A stretch of DNA of 64,000 nucleotides from Nannochloris sp. 'desiccata' (GCA_019044685.2 JAGTXX020000010.1:310001-374000); one strand, 5' to 3'; positions 54,506 through 64,000 are shown, counted from the first letter of the stretch. Notes: generated from the letters alone by a model not told the origin. Program-made: numbers and translations.

Positions 54506-54866
54506 TGGGAACGATGTAGTCACACATGATTTCAGTGACCTTGCTCATGGGGTGCGCCTGGTAGTCCCAAGGGTCTTTGTTATTCTCTGGTTTTCTGTTT
54601 CTCTCATCAATACACGCCACCCATCCCGACTGCAAACATGTAATGTAGGTGCCGAGAGTGCTGTCCTTCATCGCCCCTGGCCCTATTGTACTTTCAACTC
54701 GCACCGCTTGGTAGCGCTTCGGGTCCCGCCCGCGGGCCAGAAAGGCCGACTCCTCTAGCATGTGCGCATCTGGGCCGGTATACCTCCGAGTAAACAACCA
54801 ATGCTTGTCGGCCAGATACACCTCAATATCCTCCCGGCTGCACTGTAAAAAGTCGGTGCCGAGCAT
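54506..54866 (-). CDS. Unrecognised GC-rich ORF fragment next to repeat copy 2
   Basis: From the ATG at 54866 the frame runs about 120 residues before entering the repeat, where it stops being unique (it would end at 54369). It opens MLGTDFLQCSREDIEVYLAD and includes KHWLFTRRYTGPDAHMLEES, TIGPGAMKDSTLGTYITCLQ and ACIDERNRKPENNKD. I do not recognise it. Its GC content is clearly above that of the core genes and like that of the virus-like ORF at 2394-2690. It could be an exon of a transposon or viral gene that was cut when the repeat inserted, since CCCAG right at the junction also resembles a splice acceptor. No function is proposed. Confidence 0.4.
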
Positions 54867-55245
54867 GGTGGTGACGTTTCTGGTATGCTCTTCGGATGCT
54901 ACTCTGCTCTATATGTGTTGATATGGGTGCTCCGTGCGACCACCTCAAGGAGGAGCGAGCGAAAAAGTGGGCTCGCCTGCTTTTTGGCGAACCTTTCGGC
55001 GAGCCTTTCTTCGTCCGCGCGGAGGGGTGGGGCCCGCTGAACGAAAATAGAAACAATTGAAATACAGGAGAAATCAGATGGGCAGCGGCTATAACTGGTG
55101 AGGAGTGAAGGGCGAGCCCCTGCGAGCGACCCCTCTGGCGGCCGTACCGCGCGTCGCCGGAAACCTGCGCGGCCGCGAACGACCCTTGAAATGTGATGGC
55201 AGTCGTGTTGGTGATTTTACAGGGGGTGCTGATGGTGGATAAAGA
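54867..55245. other. GC-rich non-coding stretch
   Basis: This strongly GC-rich segment has locally repeated words such as GGCGAACCTTTCGGCGAGCC near 54983-55005. Open frames here are Arg/Ser/Pro-rich and look compositional. It forms the left part of the accessory block before the first 0.47-kb repeat. Confidence 0.5.
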
Positions 55246-55715
55246 AGAAAGGCATATAAAGAAATGGCGATTAAATCATGCAGGGAATGCGATCGACGAA
55301 AAGAAGAATGGCGGAGAGAAGAATGCACCATCCCTAGAGAGAGGTACACGCACCACAAATGGTTACGCCACCTGAGAACAGGTCCGCGCTGCGGGATCTG
55401 CCGTTCTTAATCGCCCGCCGCTGGCGGCGGTGACGACAGCTGATCAGACTGTGAGCGAGCAAGACGGCCAGCAGTCTGCAGCAGGGGGCTGATGCTCAAG
55501 CTGACATATGTGGGCTGCTACCGGTCCGCTAAGAAGAGGTGGGGACCGGCAAAGCTGAAGAGGATCGCCGATTAAAAGGATCGCCGTTTTCAGAAAAGAT
55601 CATTTGAAAAAGAAGGTGTTTTGAGCCCACAGAGGGCCGCAGGAGGATTAATATAGTCCTGCGGAGGTCTATCTGGGACTAAATAATAAATCATGTCTCT
55701 GAGAGGCTAAATATG
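55246..55715 (+). repeat. Diverged direct repeat, left of ATPase gene
   Basis: Colinear with 58061-58525. Shared words in the same order are AGGCATATAAAGA followed by TGGCG, CCAGCAGTCTG-AGCAG, AAAAGATCATTT, GCGGA-GTCT-TCTGGGA-..AA.TAATAA and CTCTGAGAG-CTAA. Divergence is substantial. Together the two copies bracket the ATPase gene. Confidence 0.7.
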
Positions 55716-55721
55716 ACTTTG

Positions 55722-55750
55722 ACCTGTACCGCCTCAGGGCCTGAGGTACA
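55722..55750. other. Hairpin (inverted repeat) upstream of ATPase gene
   Basis: CTGTACC-GCCTCAGG is followed almost at once by CCTGAGGTACAG, its reverse complement apart from an extra GC, giving a stem of about 12 bp with almost no loop. It lies at the end of the left repeat, about 220 bp before the ATPase start. Confidence 0.6.
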
Positions 55751-55970
55751 GATAATAGGTAGATAGTTTGGAGTCCCTCAGCAAAAAGCGTTGGGATAAA
55801 ATATATAAATGTGCTGAAATCACGAATATCTACAGTCTCCGCGCACTCGCTTCTAAGAAAAAGTTCTTTGAGAAGATCCAAAAATTCAATCCGTCAAGAA
55901 TCTCGCTGCCACAAACGCAAAAGCGCCGTTATTACGTAGCTCTCGAATATTCTGCGTAGAATACTGCCCC

Positions 55971-57835
55971 TTGCAAGCTTGCTCTCTTGTTCAACAGCAG
56001 GCATTAGACTGGATGTTGCTGGCTGCCCCACCCAATGCGAGAATCCAAGCTAGTGTGCCATCCTACAGCATATGTGGACGATCTACTTTGCGTCCACCTC
56101 TGCTAAAAGCAAAACCAACTTTGAGAGCAGGGAATGGACCAATGATTGTGCAGGCGGGGCTGTTTGCTCCCAAAGTCGCCCCGTCACCCCCACAAGATCC
56201 TTTCTACAACAGAGTTACTGAGCTGGATTATTTCACAGAGAAGTTCAGTGGAGAAGTTGGTTTCGTTACTGTGCTGGTTGGGCCTCGTAATTGTGGGAAG
56301 TCGGTGAGTTCTGCCTTCCTTTGCTGGTCTGCCTTACCCGGGCAACGACGACGTGTTCTCTCTCTCTCTTTTTCTTCTTCTAGACTAGTTCAACTACCGT
56401 TGTTAAAACCGCGTTCTGTTCATTATTTCTTGCAGAGATTGTTGGAGGAGCTTCTTCGACAGTATGAGCAGCAGAATATTGGGCCATTGTTCCTGAAAGT
56501 CGACGCTCGCTTCACGCCAGTGCGTAGTCCAGACGAGGTCTCCAAGGCGCTTGTCAGTAAACTAGATTCTGGGAAAATTGAAAGAATTAGAAAGTCCATA
56601 GGCCGGAATCGTTTCATATCGCTGTTGACTTCCCTGAAGATTAAAGTCAAGTTGTCGTCGTCTCTTCCATTCTTTAAGAGTGATCTTGAGGCAGAACTGG
56701 CAAAGGAATTGAAAGAAGATGAGGGAAAATTGGAGCCTACAATCAACAAGTTCGACAAAATTTTAGAGGCTTTGCAACCGCTGCCCAGGAAGCCTGTGAT
56801 CGTTATAGGTACGATGCAAACGTATGCAAAAAGCAACTGGGTTTTCGGCGATGCTGTTGATATGTTTTTTATTTTTTTATGCTCCACTCCAACTAACTCT
56901 TTCTTACAAACGATGCCACTTGCAGATGAGGCAAATGACCTCATGGACTGGAAGGAGCCAAATCCTTTGCAGCCAGAGCTGAAACAATTGCTTGCATTTC
57001 TTATTGGCATCTCGAAGCAAAAACGTCTAATGCACGTGATCTTGGCCACTTCTGACTATTTCCTTGCTAATTGGCTAACCCAAGGTAGGTTGCATTTATG
57101 TTCATTGTTTGGTTTTCTGGTCGAAAATCACTAAACGTCTTTTCCTTTCCCTTTGCAGTTGGAATGACCGAGGACAAGTTTCGAGTAGAGGTCCTTGGAG
57201 ATCTAACTGAAGAGGAAGCTGAGAAGTTTATGTATGGTGATGGTGTTGCGGGAGGGTGGCGTGGTATCGTCAATGACTCTTTCAAAACGAAGGAGGATCT
57301 AGCTAATGCAAAAGATCAGTGGTCTGAAATTTATCAGCGGTGCGGCGGCAATATTGGTCTGTTGAAGCAGTGTGTGGCAGAAGCAAGGGGCTTGAAGGGG
57401 AGTTGGGGTTCTGCGTTGCAAGCAGTGGTAGCAGGCCCTGTTGGTGCAATTATACAAGGTTTTGAACCCGAAGTGTACATTGCGAAAGGTGGCGAGGCTC
57501 CTCTCTGGACTGATGTTCAATGGAGGATGGTGCTGGAGCGCATTACCACATCGCCGCAGCATGCTGTGCTGGCAAGTGAGCTAAAGGAAGAGTTGGGAAA
57601 GGGAAGTGAAAAGAAGGGCTCTGAAATTCTTTTGTCCATGGTAAAGTACAATTTGCTGGCATTGCGCCCTCCATCTACCCTTGCACGTGATCTGCCCCAG
57701 GAGGTGTATGGGTCTGGGAAGAAAAAGACCACGGTGGTAACTTTGCCATTGCCAGCTCACGTATGGGCTGCAGAAGTTGTGCTCGAAGACCTGAAGGACA
57801 AGGAGAAGGATAAAGATTCAGGTCCTCAGCTTTAA
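55971..57835 (+). CDS. Archaeal-type P-loop ATPase (ATPase_2 / STAND-like) with winged-helix-like C-terminus
   Basis: Exons 55971-56303, 56436-56808, 56926-57084 and 57159-57835 keep phase and give 513 residues. A Ser/Arg/Pro-rich leader resembles an organelle transit peptide; an internal ATG at 56001 (MLLAAPPNAR) is an alternative start. Then come NRVTELDYF, strand VTVLVGPRNCGKS (Walker A, about residue 106), and KPVIVIDEAND (Walker B), which is only complete across the second splice. HVILATSDYFLANWL (sensor-1-like strand) and VLGDLTEEEAEKF follow, typical of the archaeal ATPase family (Pfam ATPase_2). The end (LLSMVKYNLLALR) looks like a winged helix. Relatives include chaperone-like or element-encoded NTPases; P-loop NTPases of the Crinkler/RHS type are an alternative family. 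A decayed copy lies at 2706-3116. Confidence 0.85.
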
Positions 57836-58060
57836 ATCAATGTTTGCTTTAAATTTGTATTTGGAAATGTGTGTTTTAAAGTGTAAAATAGATGAATTTG
57901 TAGATTTTCTTTTTGTATTTAGGGTGGGGCGGCAAAAGCCTCTCTTCGCCAATGGGCTCGAGCGTGCTCAGGAGAAATAACAATTATATATAACAACTAT
58001 ACAACAGATATACTCAAGAATGTGGTGTTTTAATGATTTTACAAAGGGTAACGCTGGTCT

Positions 58061-58525
58061 ACCAAGGCATATAAAGATTTGGCGGGTAAAACGTGTTGCA
58101 ATACGCCTGGGCATATTAAAGAAGGCCACATGACTGACTATTATGCAGGCCGGCAGCGCAGCTTCTGCTGTCCTGGACTACCCACAGGGTGGGGGTTTCC
58201 GTCGCAGGGTCGTCGTCGTCGGCGGGGTGGCGGCGACGGTTTATCAGACGAGGGGCAGGGAGGCAGCCAGCAGTCTGGAGCAGCTGTGTCCTAGCTGAAG
58301 CGTGATGTGCGCTGCCTGCCTGTCTGCTGATAAGGGTGGCAACTGGCGAAGCTGAGAGGATCATCGATCAAGCATCGCTGGAACCAAAAGATCATTTTTG
58401 AAATATAAAATGTTTCCATTTTACCAGAGGGTTTGCAAGCGTAATAAAAATACTCATGCGGACGTCTCTCTGGGATCAATTAATAAGAGTCTGAGTCTCT
58501 CCTTGACTCTGAGAGCCTAATTATG
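58061..58525 (+). repeat. Diverged direct repeat, right of ATPase gene
   Basis: Right-hand partner of 55246-55715, in the same orientation. It begins AAGGCATATAAAGATTTGGCG 225 bp after the ATPase stop and ends near CTCTGAGAGCCTAATTATGG. The central GC-rich part is the least conserved. Confidence 0.7.
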
Positions 58526-58957
58526 GTAATTGTCTCTCAAGCTGAAAACTTCGAAGAACTGCACTTACCTAACTATAGTCACTATAGTCACTGAGTGTAC
58601 AGCACTGGAAACTCTCATTTCCACAAATTCAAATTCTCTCTCAGGGCTTCGATTAAGGTCCTTTTTTCCTTAATTCCGGTTTTTTAAATAGAATTTAAGC
58701 TCCTGAGAGCCAGAAAAAAGGGAGAGGCTAAAAATCAGCTAAGAATTGGGAGAAAAGAAGGATGTTTTGGGGGCCAAACTGCCGCCGTCCCTCACTAAAA
58801 AAAAAATTTGTATAACCAACTCCGGCCAGATTCTCTTGAAATTTGCGGTAAACACGGACATGATCAAAACCAAGAAATCCAGGGGCGTGTGAGGCCAAAT
58901 AAGCAGAAAATTCACCAAAAATGTTGTGGAAAAATAAGGGACAAAGCTTGCCAGAGG
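58526..58957. other. AT-rich spacer
   Basis: It contains a short tandem ACTATAGTC ACTATAGTC near 58574 and a foldable TTAAGG...CCTTAA near 58654-58674. A 77-codon minus-strand open frame at 58728-58961 has no recognisable features. Confidence 0.4.
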
Positions 58958-59003
58958 GCAACTCCGGTCTTTCCTTCTGGCCCTAAATAAGCTTTATGGC
59001 CCC
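58958..59003 (+). repeat. 46-bp inverted repeat, left arm
   Basis: The reverse complement of this segment matches 60667-60712 at 45 of 46 positions. It reads GCAACTCCGGTCTTTCCTTC at one end and GCTTTATGGCCCC at the other. Confidence 0.9.
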
Positions 59004-59049
59004 ATTGGTAGCCTATACTTCGTTTCAAGGTTTAATTTTTACATCATTG

Positions 59050-60107
59050 GTTTTGTAAAACATTAAGCTATTTATTTAACCCCGCTCTTAGCCTTTTACT
59101 TATACCAGAAAGAATCTTTGGCATTAACATTAATGATCAAAGGCTCCTTGAGACTTTGCAGTTGCTTCCGCATGATGCAAAACGCGAAGAAGAACTTAGA
59201 AACATGGCCCTAAAAGGCTGGAAATATTGCGTTCAGGAATTGAAGTTTCTGAATTGGCTAATGTGATCGGGGTAGCTCCTGAGGGCCTTTCTCACGATTT
59301 AATCCCAGTACATTTAATCCCAATTATTCTAAAACAATTTATTGTTATGGAGAGGAGCACGAGCGCAACTCAAAGAGGCTTTTCTGGAGTATGCCAAGGT
59401 ATGATCACCATCCCCGCCCTGTCTAATCTACTTAAACTTGTTGATACGCTGCAATTCCACTCATTGCTCTCAATCCCCCGTGCTTCTGCCAGAAGTCCAC
59501 AAAATAAAGAGTAAAGTTATACGCGCCTGGAATTTTTCAATTAAAGATGCACATTTTATTTATGCTGCCCCGCATTTTATTCAGACGGCACCGACCACCA
59601 CCTGACTCTATGTTTTTAATGTACAAGGTGCCAGACTCGCTCCCTGACCACTTGCAAGTTCAGGTAATTATGCCCTTTATCAATGCATTAACGCTGATGT
59701 CCTTAGAACTCTTTATCTGCCATATTTGATTGCTTTTGTGACGCTGTTGCCTTGTTTTTCTTCCCACCGCAATGCAGGTGGTTGCAGTGTTGGCACTTAC
59801 GGAGGGTCCTATCTTCTCCAAAACAGGGATGGAACCTACTGCACAGATTTATTTCTGCCCTTCTCAAGGCGATGGTGTGATTTTTGAAGTTAAATTTGGA
59901 GATCGTGAGCGTATGGACTGGAGAGAAAAGAGAGCTGCAGCGGTCTCCAGTATAGGGGCAAGCTGCATTATTTTTAGCCGTTCTAGGCTTATAAACTTAA
60001 AGTTTTGCTTGGGAAATTCGATCTGGGGCAGCCCTATGACACCTGCTAATGCGTTTATGCAAAATCTGTCGGGGAACCCCGCTGGTAGTGAAAGCAGACT
60101 CTTCTAG
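59050..60107 (+). pseudogene. Decayed coding region between the inverted repeats
   Basis: Protein-like stretches occur in changing plus-strand frames with stops between them: RIFGININDQRLLETLQLLP and on to KREEELRNMALKGWKYC (about 59113-59250), GIEVSELANVIGVAPEGLSH (about 59230-59290), RAQLKEAFLEYAK ending at a GTATGA donor-like site (59401), and EVKFGDRERMDWREKRAAA (about 59886-59943). I recognise no family. A multi-exon gene with misjudged splice sites is possible, but the frequent stops suggest a relic. Confidence 0.4.
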
Positions 60108-60125
60108 AGATACACGTTTGGGCTC

Positions 60126-60413
60126 TTATACTTGATTTGAAGCTAAAAAGGTACCTTCTACAGCATTATCAACCTTGCCAGCACCTAAATTACTAGAAGA
60201 AGGACCAGCAGAGGTTGTAGGTAGCTTCTCTAGTGATGGTGCCGCCTGACCATCAATTGCATCTGCTTGTTGACCACGCCATAAGTTTCTCAAGGGCCGC
60301 CCAATGCCTGCAATCAATTAAAGATATTTATTAATGATTTATAGATGATACTTCAGTCAAAATGTTCAAGCGCAACCCTAGGAATGCATACCTGCCAGTG
60401 AGATTGAAGCCAT
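60126..60413 (-). CDS. Possible small two-exon gene, about 65 aa
   Basis: Exon 1 (60392-60413) reads MASISLAG and joins across an 84-bp GT-AG intron to exon 2 (60126-60307), giving a Ser/Ala/Gly-rich product that includes GIGRPLRNLWRGQQADAIDG and ends FLASNQV. Splice sites and phase are good, but the product is short, low in complexity and unrecognised, and it sits in a decayed region between inverted repeats. It could equally be the terminal part of a longer, lost gene. Confidence 0.3.
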
Positions 60414-60666
60414 ATCAATCAGCGCAAATTAAAGATGATCAATGCTAATAAGGTATGCATATAGTTAATTTTATTCGTTGGGGGGTCCGCGATTTGATTG
60501 AATCAATCTTGCAGTTAAGATCTAAAGCATGCGATCATTTTAGTTGCTCAAAAATCTAGCAGAGGGGCATTACAACTACTTTTCTGCAATAAATATTATA
60601 GCACTGATGATAAAATTCAAGTCTATGCAAATTATTTGTGAAAAAGATAGAGGAAATAGACTGGAA

Positions 60667-60712
60667 GGGGCCCTAAAGCTTATTTAGGGCCAGAAGGAAA
60701 GACCGGAGTTGC
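60667..60712 (-). repeat. 46-bp inverted repeat, right arm
   Basis: Inverted partner of 58958-59003. It contains a perfect 9-bp palindrome of its own, GGCCCTAAA-gctta-TTTAGGGCC, so each arm can form a small hairpin; in the left arm this inner stem has one mismatch. Confidence 0.9.
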
Positions 60713-60854
60713 TGCCAGAGGGGCTGCACCACGATATTACAGACTTTTTGAACTTAGTTAAATCTGTGCAAGTGTGACATTTATATTTTAACCTTAGAGC
60801 ACTCCCAGCATGCCATGTTTACCTCATAAACTATTTTTCAGGCGACAAGGTTGT

Positions 60855-61980
60855 CATTACTTCATTACTCCATTACTTCATTACTCCATTACTTCATTAC
60901 TCCATTACTTCATTACTTCATTACTTCACTACTCAATTACTTCATTACTCCATTACTTCATTACTTCATTACTCCATTACTTCATTACTCCATTACTTCA
61001 TTACTTCATTACTCCATTACTTCATTACTTCATTACTTCATTACTTCATTACTTCATTACTTCTAGAGCTGCACCGCAGGTACGGTGGACTGGTTACTTC
61101 ATTACTCCATTACCTCATTACTTTACTACTCCATTACTTCATTACTTCATTACTTCTAAAGCTGCACCGCAGGCACGGTGGACTGGTTACTTCATTACTC
61201 CATTACTTCATTACTCCATTACTCCATTACTTCTAAAGCTGCACCGCAGGTACGGTGGACTGGTTACTTCATTACTCCATTACTTCATTACTTTACTACT
61301 CCATTACTTCATTACTTCTAAAGCTGCACCGCAGGCACGGTGGACTGGTTACTTCATTACTTCATTACTCCATTACTTCATTACTTCATTACTTCTAAAG
61401 CTGCACCGCAGGTACGGTGGACTGGTTACTTCATTACTCCATTACTTCATTACTTTACTACTCCATTACTTCATTACTTCATTACTTCTAAAGCTGCACC
61501 GCAGGCACGGTGGACTGGTTACTTCATTACTCCATTACTTCATTACTCCATTACTTCATTACTTCATTACTTCTAAAGCTGCACCGCAGGTACGGTGGAC
61601 TGGTTACTTCATTACTCCATTACTTCATTACTTTACTACTCCATTACTTCATTACTTCATTACTTCTAAAGCTGCACCGCAGGCACGGTGGACTGGTTAC
61701 TTCATTACTCCATTACTCCATTACTTCATTACTCCATTACTTCATTACTTCTAAAGCTGCACCGCAGGTACGGTGGACTGGTTACTTCATTACTCCATTA
61801 CTCCATTACTTCATTACTTTACTACTCCATTACTTCATTACTTCTAAAGCTGCACCGCAGGCACGGTGGACTGGTTACTTCATTACTCCATTACTTTACT
61901 ACTCCATTACTTCATTACTCCATTACTTCATTACTTCTAAAGCTGCACCGCAGGTACGGTGGACTGGTTACTTCATTACA
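60855..61980. repeat. Compound satellite: CATTACTY octamers with 11 spaced core units
   Basis: The first about 200 bp are pure octamers CATTACTT and CATTACTC in tandem. From 61062 the octamer tract is broken every 80-96 bp by a core of about 34 bp, CTAAAGCTGCACCGCAGG-Y-ACGGTGGACTGGTTA. Eleven cores are present and the variable base alternates T, C, T, C through all eleven. A TTTACTACTCC interruption follows the T-type cores and is generally absent after the C-type cores, with one exception near 61900. The array is therefore built from a dimer of roughly 165-185 bp. Confidence 0.95.
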
Positions 61981-62312
61981 TGCTTTCTTCTTGCCTATCC
62001 TATTTTAGATTCCTTACATTAGGTGAGATATAGAGTAGAGGCCAATTAAGTGTTTTTTAATATTTAAGAATGCAATAGGTTTGTATTTGAGTAGTAAGGC
62101 GTTGCAGATGATAGAATCAAAGATTGCAATGTTGGTGGGATTTTGTTATTGAAGTGGTACTGTTGGAATCATGGAAGAGTGGTAAGATTTGAAAATAAAA
62201 GATGGAAGTAGTACAGAATCGATTTGTTTTTCATGGACTTCAGAAGCAGGCCGCAGCTGCTGTTGCGTCGAAGGTGGTGGTGGTTGGCAGCAGAAGGAAT
62301 CAGCGGAGAACT
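61981..62312. other. Spacer after the satellite
   Basis: No gene is seen. It contains the 3' flank of the minus-strand gene ending at 62313. Confidence 0.5.
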
Positions 62313-63985
62313 TTATGCCTCCAAACTGTTTGGTCGTGAGCGTTTAAATGATGAAGAAGGCTGGCTGTGATCGTGTGATCCCCTGGACCTTGTATCTGCC
62401 TTAGAAGGTGGAGTACAAGTGCTTCCAGTGCCGGAGTTGCAGAAGACACGCTCACGCGAATTCCAACAGAAACCTTCAGCGAAGTCAAACACGTGTACAG
62501 GTTGTTTATTAAACTTGTAATTAACGTCCAAACGATGTTTAGAACCATAGGTTTCAGGCGGAAAAGCCTTCAAAAAGAAATCCCAGTCTTTGGATAAGTT
62601 TCTGTCGACGGCGAGGTCCTTGGTGGATAAGTTAAAGGCGACGCAATACTGCGCACCAGGAGTTTTAGGATGAGTGCAGGCAGTGTATACTGTGCCTGAA
62701 GTCAGGCAAACTTCAAACATAAAACCCTGATCATGCTTGGCCAAGGGATTAGCGTGATCACAAACAGGGCAGGTCCCAGCATTCGTTTTGACAACGAGAA
62801 CGGGGCCAGCATGGTGCCACTCTTCCATTTTCGCTTCCCAAGAGGTGAGAACCCCGCTGGGATCGACAAGCTTGAGGATACGGTTCAAGTCGGTAAATAA
62901 TTGTGGCCATACTCCCCTGCATATTGTAAATAAAAAGGGATATTTTAGTGAGGTTCTAGCCGATACTGGTTTTTGGGGGGAGGGACATCAGAGCGAAACT
63001 TACGTTTTAAAGATTAAGCGTTCTCTACGAGCCAAATCACCTTTCAGCAAGAGATCCATAGCGTCAATACTTGTGCCCTTGGCCTCAATGCACCGTTTAT
63101 TCAGTGCAGCCAAGCTGGATTCGTTGGAAAGACACCAAGAAATCATGTAACGCTTGAAGTTTTCAGGCTTTAGCACGATTTTGTCGTCAGCCTGTATAGA
63201 AATTGTAGTAATATATTAGTTATATCTGGATAGAATGTATTAAACAGTCATCAAATATGAGATGCGCTAGGGATCTTACAGGGAAAGGTCTGGTGAGAGC
63301 ATCAGCGCTGGGTTTATCACCGGAGTGTCTTAGGCCAGTGATGTTACCCAGAAACCCGGGGAGTGGCTGTTTTGCACTGCGACGGTATGCGGTATTGTTC
63401 TTAAATGAGTGGTAGACACCAAATTTGGTCCATTCATGAGTTGGCGCGTTGCGCAGACACTCCTCAGCAAGGATCTGAGCGTCGTGTGGCGAGCGGAAAA
63501 GGCAGTCCACGCCAGTGTCATCTTTCAGGTTAAGGATTATGACCCTAAATGAAGGAATTAATATTGGAAATTATATGATATGTTTTTGTTCTGCAGCGCA
63601 GGTGTAAACTATGTAACGAATACTAAACTCACAGAACAGCTAATGCATTATCGTTCTCGTGGCGGCCAAGGAGGGCTGCTACTCGGGTCGGCTTTATACC
63701 CGCCTGCACGACGGCGCTGTTGATAGCAGGTTCAAGGGTGTTCATCACATTGTCGTAGATGACAGCAGCGGCCTGTTTGTAAGTGCAGTCACCTGCAGAC
63801 GCAGGCATGATTAGAGGGATGTCCAAGGAGATGTAGGCTCTGGAAAAGGCTTTCTCCGATACCACTTGCCACATCTCTTGAACCTGCGAGTAGTCTTCAA
63901 CACCATGAAGGGGAAGAGCCCACGCGGCGAGGTCTGCACGAAAGGAAACAGCGCAGTTTTTTATTTGAGCAGAGGACAAGGCGAT
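62313..63985 (-). CDS. Spliced gene resembling an archaeo-eukaryotic (UL52/PrimPol-like) primase, 5' part outside window
   Basis: Four exons, 63633-63985, 63280-63544, 63004-63191 and 62313-62916, fit in phase and give the last 469 residues; an acceptor (TTTGTAG) right above 63985 shows that upstream exons lie beyond the right edge. The order of features resembles PrimPol/UL52: a strand VIILNLKDDTGVDCLFRSPH, then FGVYHSFKNNTAYRRSAKQ (compare the VY-x-N-R-x-x-R-x-x-x-S-x-K block), then far downstream a Cys/His cluster CPVCDHANPLAKHD with VYTACTHPKTPGAQYC, like the primase zinc knuckle. The catalytic D-x-D and S-x-H motifs are not clear in what is visible (AYISLDIPL holds one Asp), so activity is doubtful. 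The Ser/Arg-rich tail is disordered. Such primases occur in large DNA viruses and some transposons. Assignment is tentative; the gene structure itself is well supported. Confidence 0.5.
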
Positions 63986-64000
63986 CTACAAATGTCAAGA

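Noticed and set aside
60810..62022. Several long plus-strand open frames (up to 314 codons) over the satellite
   Set aside because: They arise because the CATTACTY octamers and core units contain no stop in several frames. The products are repeats of HYFITPLL-like units in overlapping frames with no domain or splice context.
1..64000. tRNA, rRNA, CRISPR arrays, bacterial operons or ribosome-binding sites
   Set aside because: No tRNA B-box-like context, rRNA segment or regularly spaced identical repeats with unique spacers was seen, and the genes are eukaryotic with introns. The only spaced repeat array is the satellite, whose spacers are themselves repetitive.

Overview
This is nuclear DNA of a photosynthetic eukaryote, most likely a green alga (Chlorophyta). 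The basis is: a plant-type magnesium chelatase H subunit, a chloroplast-targeted-looking beta-amylase, an SnRK2-like kinase, a plant-type cardiolipin synthase and a CCCH-tailed IRE1, together with a centriolar SAS-6, a VTC polyphosphate polymerase and short GT-AG introns (about 85-195 bp). TAA, TAG and TGA all act as stops, so the standard code is used. Species cannot be fixed by eye. No tRNA, rRNA or CRISPR was recognised.

Layout. Positions 1-3.1 kb are an accessory, decayed zone: an unrecognised spliced gene running off the left edge, two exons of a DUF971-like gene, a 395-bp dispersed repeat, a short GC-rich gene that looks giant-virus-like, and the frameshifted 3' end of an archaeal-type ATPase gene. 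From 3.7 to 53.9 kb lies a dense housekeeping block of about 20 genes, read mostly as one to four exons each: STRAP-like WD40, beta-amylase, CHLH, a membrane cytochrome b5-like protein, a small hydrophilic protein, SAS-6, a family III CoA-transferase, a U2AF65-like splicing factor, a bZIP factor, two tandem secreted PAN-GH9 proteins, a CH-domain-like protein, VTC, an RluA pseudouridine synthase, an SnRK2-like kinase, cardiolipin synthase, BCAT, a DUF3431 membrane protein, SelO and IRE1. Many neighbours are divergent pairs sharing 0.35-1.5 kb promoter gaps.

From 54 kb to the right edge the window is accessory again. It holds a second copy of the 395-bp repeat, a GC-rich ORF, an intact four-exon ATPase gene flanked by diverged direct repeats of about 0.47 kb, a decayed gene between 46-bp inverted repeats, a 1.1-kb compound satellite with alternating repeat variants, and the 3' part of a spliced gene that resembles an archaeo-eukaryotic primase with a UL52/PrimPol-type zinc knuckle.

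The main story is that the 395-bp repeat followed on the same strand by the ATPase gene occurs twice, 52 kb apart, once intact and once decayed. This suggests a mobile or duplicating module with virus-like passengers. Within the core, the best oddities are a GH9 paralogue whose catalytic Asp pair is replaced, an IRE1 ending in tandem CCCH zinc fingers, a U2AF65-like protein lacking the middle RRM, and a beta-amylase with two large low-complexity insertions. Spliced models were built by hand from GT/AG sites and reading phase; no transcript or database evidence was available.
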